A DNA stretch of 37,523 nt from Paracidovorax anthurii (GTDB lineage: Bacteria > Pseudomonadota > Gammaproteobacteria > Burkholderiales > Burkholderiaceae_C): the NCBI RefSeq assembly GCF_003269065.1, contig NZ_QLTA01000054.1:1-37523 (forward strand), written 5' to 3'. Below are positions 32,636 through 37,523 of this stretch, piece after piece. Below the pieces are notes generated by a model. That model ran no database searches. It saw only the letters and a program-made list of their open reading frames with translations, and was not told the DNA's origin. How positions within the stretch are numbered: the first letter of the stretch is position 1; each line of letters begins with the position of its first letter. The position numbers were made by a program, and so were the translations under genes.

Positions 32636-32770
32636 GGACGGGTCCGCCCCGGGCGTTCCGGGCCCCGGAGGCATCGCCCCGGTCCAGAAGGTTTCAGGAG
32701 TCTTCAGGCGGATTCACGCGCCCGCAACGGACCCCGCGACACAATGAAATGGCCTCAAGAGAGGGGGCGG

Positions 32771-32795
32771 GAGCCACCGGGTCATTCGGCGGCTC
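32771..32795 (+). other. Leader hairpin before the MABP-like gene
   Basis: GAGCCACCG (32771-32779) and CGGCGGCTC (32787-32795) pair as a 9-bp stem with one mismatch and a 7-base loop. It lies 30 nt before the ATG of the MABP-like gene, whose immediate upstream sequence (acattcacatcaaaa) lacks a purine ribosome site. The stem may affect initiation. The rest of 32636-32770 shows no other structure I can support. Confidence 0.45.
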
Positions 32796-32825
32796 TCTGG
32801 ATCAACCAACACATTCACATCAAAA

Positions 32826-33281
32826 ATGGCACTTACCAATCTGACCGTTCAAGCCGACGACCGCGCAGGCCCTCTGTACCAGCCGGGCTGGGATTTCTAC
32901 ACCACCGACCTCAACCAGGGCGCGGGCGGCAAGTACATCTATGTCGGCTACCAGCAAGGCACGAACAACCCCATCACCGAGGTGAACTTCCAAGCCTACG
33001 ACAGTGCGCAGAGCAACTCCATTCCGGGGTGGGAATGGTCCCCCGTGGACCTCAACGAAGGCGCGGGCGGCAAGTACATCTACATGTACTGGAAGCGGGG
33101 CGGCGCGAAGCCCGTCACGAACCTGATGTTCCTCGCCCTCAATGAGTCGTCGCCCCCGTCGATCCCGGGCTGGACGCACGTGGGCCCCGACCTCAACGAA
33201 GGTGCCGGCGGCGCCTACATCTGGGCCTACTACTCCAACACGATCCAGCTGTCCACCGCCAAGGTGAAGGTCCTGCGCTGA
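32826..33281 (+). CDS. MABP/beta-prism-like three-repeat protein
   Basis: A 151-residue protein made almost wholly of three repeats in exact 47-residue phase. Each carries P-G-W (20, 67, 114) followed by a strand pair with the motif D-L-N-(E/Q)-G-A-G-G (28, 75, 122), an aromatic K/A-Y-I-Y/W strand, and a short link. This G-A-G-G plus aromatic strand pattern is the hallmark of the MABP (MVB12-associated beta-prism) domain, found in eukaryotic ESCRT proteins and in bacterial MACPF-type and secreted proteins. It should fold as a beta-prism that binds membranes or glycans. No signal peptide or ribosome site is visible. The gene is divergent from the cob operon and shares its intergenic region with the riboswitch. 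Confidence 0.82.
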   Translation: MALTNLTVQADDRAGPLYQPGWDFYTTDLNQGAGGKYIYVGYQQGTNNPITEVNFQAYDSAQSNSIPGWEWSPVDLNEGAGGKYIYMYWKRGGAKPVTNLMFLALNESSPPSIPGWTHVGPDLNEGAGGAYIWAYYSNTIQLSTAKVKVLR

Positions 33282-33290
33282 CGTGCAGCG

Positions 33291-33320
33291 GCCCCCGCGG
33301 AGCCACGGCTCCGCGGGGGC
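33291..33320 (+). terminator. 14-bp-arm hairpin at the end of the MABP-like gene
   Basis: GCCCCCGCGGAGCC and GGCTCCGCGGGGGC are perfect inverted arms around AC (effectively a 12-bp stem with a 6-base loop), 10 nt after the stop. No U run follows, so it may be a factor-dependent terminator or an end protector. A close copy lies at 35525-35554 after the esterase. Confidence 0.7.
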
Positions 33321-33344
33321 CTTCATGCCACGCCGTTTTTCCAG

Positions 33345-33480
33345 CCGCTGCCGCGGCATTGCAGGCTCCGGGCGCATGGGCCGAAGAACCCGGCACGGAC
33401 AGCAACGAAAAAAACAGGCCCCCCAACGCGCCCGGCGCCTTGCCGGGCAGGCGCGCCGTTCATCGCGGACCGATGCGGGG
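33345..33480 (-). pseudogene. Decayed copy of the cobM start and riboswitch core
   Basis: 33345-33408 matches 32230-32293 (cobM codons 1-17 plus leader) at 54 of 64 bases, ungapped. The cobM ATG became GTG here, but the frame still gives SSAHAPGACNAAAAAG. 33427-33439 is identical to 32317-32329 (13 bases). 33451-33480 matches 32501-32530 at 26 of 30 bases, in the riboswitch core. About 170 bases of aptamer, including the B12 box, are missing between these parts. It runs on the minus strand, toward the end of the MABP-like gene, and is presumably non-functional. Confidence 0.85.
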
Positions 33481-33529
33481 CACCGCTCCCCGGGGCATTG
33501 GAAACAAAGAGAAAAAGAGAGAGGGAACC

Positions 33530-35485
33530 ATGCGACATCCGCAATCCATCCGACGCGCCTGGCTGGCGCTGTCGATCACCGCCGTCCTGTCGGGCCTCGC
33601 CGGCCCCGCAGCGGCGGTGGCCACCCGGGCCAGCGCCGCGCCCTCCTGCGCCAGCGGTACCACCGCCACCTTCGGCAGCGGCGCTTCCGCGCCTTCCGTG
33701 TGCGGAACGCAGGCCTCCATCACGCCGGCGGGGGCCTCATCGCCCGTCGCGGTGAACACCTACCTCGGCCTCCAGTACGCCACGGCGGCACGGTTCAAGC
33801 CGCCGGTGCTGCAGCAGCCCACGGGCAGCAACGTCGCGCAGACCGTGGCCGGGGCCTTCTGCCCGCAGGCCGACCGGCCCAACATCCCGACCGCGGCGCA
33901 GAGCGAGAACTGCCTCTACCTGAACGTTTTCACGCCGAATGCGGCCGTCGGCTCGTCCAGCCCGCTGCCGGTGCTGTTCTTCATCCATGGCGGCGCTTTC
34001 GTGGAAGGCAGCGGATACATGCCGGTCGGCAAGGGCAATCTCTATGACGGCTCCTACCTCGCCGCGACCGGCAACATGGTGGTGGTGACCATCAATTACC
34101 GCCTGGGCGCACTGGGCTTCCTGGCGATCGACAGCGCGGTCGAGAACGCATCGCTGGGCGGGCCGCTGCAGGGCAACTTCGGCATCCTCGACCAGCAGCA
34201 GGCGCTGCAGTGGGTGCAGCAGTACATCGGCGCGTTCGGCGGCGACCCTGCCCGCGTCACCGTCGCGGGCGAGAGCGCCGGGGCCATGTCCACGGGGCTG
34301 CACCTGTTCGCCGCGCCGAAGAGCGCGCCGCTGTTCCGCGCCGCGATCATGGAGAGCAATCCCGTGGGGTCGGTCTACCGGGCGCTGGACAAGGCGCAGG
34401 CGATGGGAAGCGACTTCCGCGGATTGCTGTGCACGCAGATGGGCCTGAAATGCGTGAGCGGCAAGCCCCTCCTGCTGGCCGCCACGGCGCAGCAGATCCT
34501 CAGCGCCCAGGCCGGCAAGCTCATTCCCCAGAAGGGCAAGGCGGTCTCGGCCGTGGAGCGGCAGACCACCGCCGTGCGCCCCCTGGCCGGGCTGCTGGGC
34601 GAAGCCGCTCCGCAGGTCCGGGACGGCCTGCCCTGGTCGCCGACCCAGGACGGCACGGTCATCGCGGGCCAGCCGCTGGCCGGCTATGCCACGGCATCCA
34701 TGCCCGCCAAGCCCTTCGTCTTCGGCATCAACCGGGACGAGGGCGCGGTCTTCGCCAACATGGCCTACCTGAAGCTGGGGAACACGTTGCTCAATCCGCT
34801 CATGGTCAACCAGGGCATGCTCCCGAGGGTCTGGCAAGGCGACAGCGCGAAGATCCTCGCCTACACCGTCGACACGCAGGGCACGAAAACCACGCCGTAC
34901 AAGGCCCCCGCCGCCAGCGCCCCGAGCTACATGAACCGCACGGCAGTGACCCTGTCCAGCATCATCAACGACTTCGCCTTCCGCTGCGGCAACCTCGCCA
35001 TGGCCGACCGCGCAGCCGCGGCCAATGCCAAGGCCAGCCCTGCCCAGCCGGCTTTCGGCTACCTGTTCGCGCAGGCGCCGTTGATCGACCTCTACAGCAG
35101 CGGCACGCCCCCGAAGCCGATCCAGGCCTGCCTGCCGGGCAACGGCAACGTCTGCCACGCCAACGAACTGCCGTATGTCTTCAACACCATCGGCACGGCC
35201 TATGCCGCCTACACCCAGGGCAGCAAGCCGCCGCCTGCGGCCGACCAGACTCTGGCAACCACGATGGCGGCCGCCTGGGCGAGCTTCGTGAACAACCCGT
35301 CGAGCCCCGCGTCCTGGGCGCCGTCCGGCAGCCTGCCGACCACCTGGACGCCCTACGCCGGCACATCGTCGCCCCTGGCGCTGTGGGACACGGCCGGCGC
35401 GGGCAGCGTCGCCGCGGCCACGATCGATGCGGAGGCGAACTGCACCGCGCTGTGGAACACGATCGCGCCCATCGCGGGCAACTGA
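33530..35485 (+). CDS. Secreted type-B carboxylesterase
   Basis: This 651-residue protein has a signal peptide (MRHPQSIRRAWLALSI core, end AAA near 29). The type-B fold shows SENCLYLNVFTP, VLFFIHGGAFVEGSG (oxyanion hole HGGAF), and the nucleophile Ser249 in VTVAGESAGAM. Glu404 (INRDEGAVF) and His543 (CHANELPYVF) complete the triad. It is longer than typical members (500-550) because of a Ser/Ala-rich N-terminal lead and an insert before the Glu loop. It would hydrolyse ester substrates outside the cell. A gagaggga site precedes the ATG. It is flanked by decayed cob-leader (5') and MABP-tail (3') copies. Confidence 0.92.
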   Translation: MRHPQSIRRAWLALSITAVLSGLAGPAAAVATRASAAPSCASGTTATFGSGASAPSVCGTQASITPAGASSPVAVNTYLGLQYATAARFKPPVLQQPTGSNVAQTVAGAFCPQADRPNIPTAAQSENCLYLNVFTPNAAVGSSSPLPVLFFIHGGAFVEGSGYMPVGKGNLYDGSYLAATGNMVVVTINYRLGALGFLAIDSAVENASLGGPLQGNFGILDQQQALQWVQQYIGAFGGDPARVTVAGESAGAMSTGLHLFAAPKSAPLFRAAIMESNPVGSVYRALDKAQAMGSDFRGLLCTQMGLKCVSGKPLLLAATAQQILSAQAGKLIPQKGKAVSAVERQTTAVRPLAGLLGEAAPQVRDGLPWSPTQDGTVIAGQPLAGYATASMPAKPFVFGINRDEGAVFANMAYLKLGNTLLNPLMVNQGMLPRVWQGDSAKILAYTVDTQGTKTTPYKAPAASAPSYMNRTAVTLSSIINDFAFRCGNLAMADRAAAANAKASPAQPAFGYLFAQAPLIDLYSSGTPPKPIQACLPGNGNVCHANELPYVFNTIGTAYAAYTQGSKPPPAADQTLATTMAAAWASFVNNPSSPASWAPSGSLPTTWTPYAGTSSPLALWDTAGAGSVAAATIDAEANCTALWNTIAPIAGN

Positions 35486-35494
35486 GCGCGGGCC

Positions 35495-35554
35495 GGGGTG
35501 ACGGCCCTCCGCTGACGCGCAGCAGCCTCTGCGGAGCCACGGCTCCGCGGAGGC
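35495..35554 (+). repeat. Decayed copy of the MABP-like gene's 3' end and hairpin
   Basis: These 60 bases match 33261-33320 at 50 positions with no gap. The copy includes the equivalent of the last six codons and stop of the MABP-like gene (AAG-GTG-AAG... there, GGG-GTG-ACG... here, both ending CGC-TGA), the short link acg(t/c)gcagc, and the hairpin (arms 35525-35538 and 35541-35554, one G-T wobble). It begins 10 bases after the esterase stop, which is a separate TGA. It is therefore a leftover of a MABP-type gene, and the hairpin probably now ends the esterase message. Confidence 0.85.
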
Positions 35555-35595
35555 TAAACACCATGCCATTTCCAATCCTTGCCCCGGGAGGCCCC

Positions 35596-36933
35596 ATGCC
35601 ATCCATCGCCCTGAATTTCCAGAACGACTCCACCATCGCCGACACGAACGTCTACATCGGCTTCTGGGGAAGCACCCTCAACGCCACGCTCAATGGCGCC
35701 GCCATGGCGGCCAGCACGTGGTATGCGCTGAGCACCATCGACAGCCTCACCCTCGATGCCACGACCAGCGGGCGCATCTACGTGGGGTACGGCATCGATC
35801 CCGCGACCACCGACCCCAACAGCTCGGTGCTGACCGGCAATACCGATCGCTTCGACAAGTTCGAGCTGACCTTCGACGGCTCCAGCTATGGCGTTGCCGA
35901 TCTGACGGCGATCGATTTCTGGAGCATTCCGATGAGCCTGTCCACACAGTTCCAGGGACAGGCCGTGGACCAGCTCGACGGCGTGAAGAGCGGCGCCAGC
36001 GTGAGCGGCATCTACGCCGCGCTGAGCCAGCTCAGCCAGCCCGTGCGGTCCACGCCCACCGCCAAAGGCATCATCGCGGCCTTCGCAGCCCAGGGCACGC
36101 CCCTGCCCACGGGCATCCAGACCGCCCTCACCCAGCCGGCCTCCGGTGTCGTCACCAATGCCCAGGGCGGTTTCGTCCGCGTGATCGGCCCCAACAGCTA
36201 CCCGCCTTTCGGAGACCCTGCGACCAACGCCTATCCCGGCCTGCCCTTCACGCCCTACGACACCTTCGCCGGCTATTTCGGCGACCTCATCGGCACCTTC
36301 GGGCCCGGGACCGCGTCGCCCGCGCCCGGGTTCACCACGCTGGGCAACGGGAAGATCGCCCACATCAAGGGCCAGTTCGCCGGCAACCCCCAGGGCTCGG
36401 GCACGGCCTGCGAGGCGCAGAGCTACGACCTGTGGGCCAGCATCGATGCCCAGTGCAATCTGACCATCGCGGGCAAGACAAGCCTGATCGACCCGGTGTC
36501 GATCACGATCAGCCAATGGAATCTTCTCGACCCCGCATCCTGCTACGGGGCCAACCCCTCGTTCTCGCTGAACGGCGGCGCGCAGCAGACCCCGCAGAAC
36601 GACGTGTATGCGTGGATCCTCGGGGACTTCTTCGCGGGGCTGAACATCGGCGCCATCGGGTCCGCGCAAACGCTCGACAAGGTGGCCGTCGGCGACATGG
36701 CCAGCTCCGAATGGTTCTCCCGGTTGCCGCCCCAGGGACTGCTTTTCGACAAGCTCTGGGGCGCGGGCGTCACCAACCACTGGAACACCTGGGCGCAGGC
36801 GCTGAATCCGCTGTCGGACGCCTACAACTTCGCCTTCGCGGAGCGCTTCTCGGCGCCGCTGATCTCGCTGGACCCGGCCCGGGTCGATACGCTCACCCTG
36901 ACGCTGCTCGATGCCCGCGTGACCGGCTCCTGA
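35596..36933 (+). CDS. GH64-like (beta-1,3-glucanase/thaumatin-fold) protein
   Basis: A 445-residue protein with strand-rich sections. LNFQNDSTIADTNVYIGFWG opens the domain. GRIYVGYGIDP and FDKFELTFDGSSY lead to TAIDFWSIPMSL, a pattern like GH64 glucanases and thaumatin-type folds. The middle has the cysteine pair CEAQSYDLWASIDAQC, and the end (SDAYNFAFAERFSAPLI, then VDTLTLTLLD) matches the C-terminal Y-x-F-x-F-x-E/D element. I cannot assign the catalytic carboxylates with confidence. No signal peptide is present from 35596 (gggagg before ATG) or from the earlier in-frame ATG at 35563. It likely acts on fungal or plant glucans if exported. Confidence 0.6.
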   Translation: MPSIALNFQNDSTIADTNVYIGFWGSTLNATLNGAAMAASTWYALSTIDSLTLDATTSGRIYVGYGIDPATTDPNSSVLTGNTDRFDKFELTFDGSSYGVADLTAIDFWSIPMSLSTQFQGQAVDQLDGVKSGASVSGIYAALSQLSQPVRSTPTAKGIIAAFAAQGTPLPTGIQTALTQPASGVVTNAQGGFVRVIGPNSYPPFGDPATNAYPGLPFTPYDTFAGYFGDLIGTFGPGTASPAPGFTTLGNGKIAHIKGQFAGNPQGSGTACEAQSYDLWASIDAQCNLTIAGKTSLIDPVSITISQWNLLDPASCYGANPSFSLNGGAQQTPQNDVYAWILGDFFAGLNIGAIGSAQTLDKVAVGDMASSEWFSRLPPQGLLFDKLWGAGVTNHWNTWAQALNPLSDAYNFAFAERFSAPLISLDPARVDTLTLTLLDARVTGS

Positions 36934-36940
36934 CCCGCGC

Positions 36941-36977
36941 GCGGCGGGGCACCGGCGGGAACGGCCGGCCCCGCCGC
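36941..36977. terminator. Bidirectional hairpin between convergent genes
   Basis: GCGGCGGGGC (36941-36950) and GCCCCGCCGC (36968-36977) are perfect 10-bp arms around a 17-base loop, in the 54-bp gap between the GH64-like gene and the convergent CsgG-like gene. No T run follows on either side. It could stop both transcripts with factor help. Confidence 0.6.
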
Positions 36978-36987
36978 CGGCAGAGGC

Positions 36988-37523
36988 TCAGCGCGAGAGC
37001 GCGTCCGCCGTGGCCGTGTCCAGCCGCCCCGTCACCGGCAGCCCCTTGTCCTTCTGGTACGTGCGCAGCGCGTTCGCCGTCTTCGGGCCCGCCGAGCCAT
37101 CGGGCGTGCCCACGTCGTAGCCCAGCGCGTTCAGCCGCGCCTGCGCCTCGCGCACCGACATCGCCGTGCCCGCCTTCGTCTGCGACGGCGCCGCGCCACC
37201 ATCCACCCCCAGCCGGCCGCCGCCGCCCAGCCCCTGGCCCTGCACGCTCTGCGCCTTGTAGTTGCGCAGCGCCATCACCATCTGGTTGTACGCATCCATG
37301 AACGCCGCCGTCAGCACCTTGCCCTGCGACGTGTTCTGGTAGCCGCCCAGCGTGCCCCCCGCCGAGCCCCCGAACAGCCCCCCGAAGCCCGCGAAATCGC
37401 TCTTGGAGGCACTGCCCTCCGACACCGACACCTGCACCCCCGAGCGGTTGTCCACCAGCGTCAGCATCGCGCTCGCCTCCCGCGTCTTCAGCGCCCCGCC
37501 CAGCGCGCCGATCGCGCGGCCGC
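36988..37523 (-). CDS. CsgG-like protein with C-terminal peptidoglycan-binding domain (partial)
   Basis: The visible 177 residues are the C-terminal part; the frame is open to the window edge, so the internal Met at 37467 is not the start. The section GALKTREASAMLTLVDNRSG, then VQVSVSEGSASK and YNQMVMALRNYKAQ, resembles the CsgG/HfaB outer-membrane secretion-channel family. A Gly-rich linker leads to a peptidoglycan-binding type-1 domain (VREAQARLNALGYDVG, then GPKTANALRTYQKDKGL and LDTATADAL). The fusion would tie a CsgG-type complex to the cell wall. The N-terminal lipobox lies outside the window. Confidence 0.75.
   Translation of the reverse strand, partial: GRAIGALGGALKTREASAMLTLVDNRSGVQVSVSEGSASKSDFAGFGGLFGGSAGGTLGGYQNTSQGKVLTAAFMDAYNQMVMALRNYKAQSVQGQGLGGGGRLGVDGGAAPSQTKAGTAMSVREAQARLNALGYDVGTPDGSAGPKTANALRTYQKDKGLPVTGRLDTATADALSR

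Noticed and set aside
33345-33480. A second working cobalamin riboswitch
   Set aside because: The B12 box and most of the aptamer are missing and the cobM copy has lost its ATG and most of its length, so it is a relic.
35555-35595. A third copy of the cob leader after the second hairpin
   Set aside because: Only short words (atgcca, tttcca, ccggg) line up with the sequence after the first hairpin. This is too little to claim homology.

Overview
The window is GC-rich (about 70%) DNA from a betaproteobacterium, most likely a Comamonadaceae member of the Acidovorax/Paracidovorax type. I infer this from codon usage, from two intergenic repeats of a style I associate with that family (1423-1468 and 19919-19974), and from the gene families present. 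No rRNA, tRNA or CRISPR array was found. Genes are tightly packed and most intergenic gaps are under 250 bp.

Region 1 (1-7100): the left edge is the end of an IS5-family element that cuts off the second permease of a polar amino-acid ABC transporter. The rest of that locus is intact: first permease, periplasmic binding protein, and a GntR/FCD regulator whose stop overlaps the binding protein's start. Divergent from the regulator, across a perfect 18-bp palindrome, run a D-lactate/glycolate-type FAD oxidase, an MHS-family (ShiA/KgtP-like) transporter and a shikimate-dehydrogenase-like enzyme. This looks like uptake and oxidation of a hydroxy or hydroaromatic acid.

Region 2 (7100-15400): a small SRPBCC protein, two unrecognised proteins, a divergent MFS exporter/AraC pair, a large secreted protein with repeat domains and an IPTL-CTERM-like tail, and a GcvA-type LysR regulator.

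Region 3 (15600-23100): a complete Fe3+/phosphonate/polyamine-type ABC importer (permease, ATPase, binding protein, permease) with an overlapping LOG/TIGR00725 gene, then a flavin reductase, two small membrane proteins, an ABM monooxygenase, and a carboxymuconolactone-decarboxylase-family gene divergent from a LysR regulator whose start codon lies in a T-N11-A palindrome.

Region 4 (23087-32640, minus strand): an eleven-gene cobalamin (B12) operon, read as cobM-cbiX-cobH-cbiD-cobL-cobI-cbiG-cobE-cbiM-cobJ-ferredoxin, mostly joined by 4-bp ATGA overlaps and preceded by a clear cobalamin riboswitch. CbiX, CbiG and CbiD point to the early-cobalt (anaerobic-type) route. CbiG is split in two, CobJ has an extra C-terminal domain, and CbiX has His-rich tails at both ends. 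No precorrin-6A reductase gene lies in the window.

Region 5 (32640-37523): a small three-repeat MABP/beta-prism-like protein, a secreted type-B carboxylesterase, a GH64-like protein, and (convergent, cut by the window edge) a CsgG-like protein with a peptidoglycan-binding domain. The most unusual signal is here. A decayed copy of the cobM start plus riboswitch core lies just before the esterase (33345-33480). A decayed copy of the MABP gene's last codons plus its hairpin lies just after it (35495-35554; 50 of 60 bases match 33261-33320). The esterase therefore appears to occupy the place of a lost MABP paralogue in a tandem duplication of the unit [cob leader - MABP gene - hairpin].
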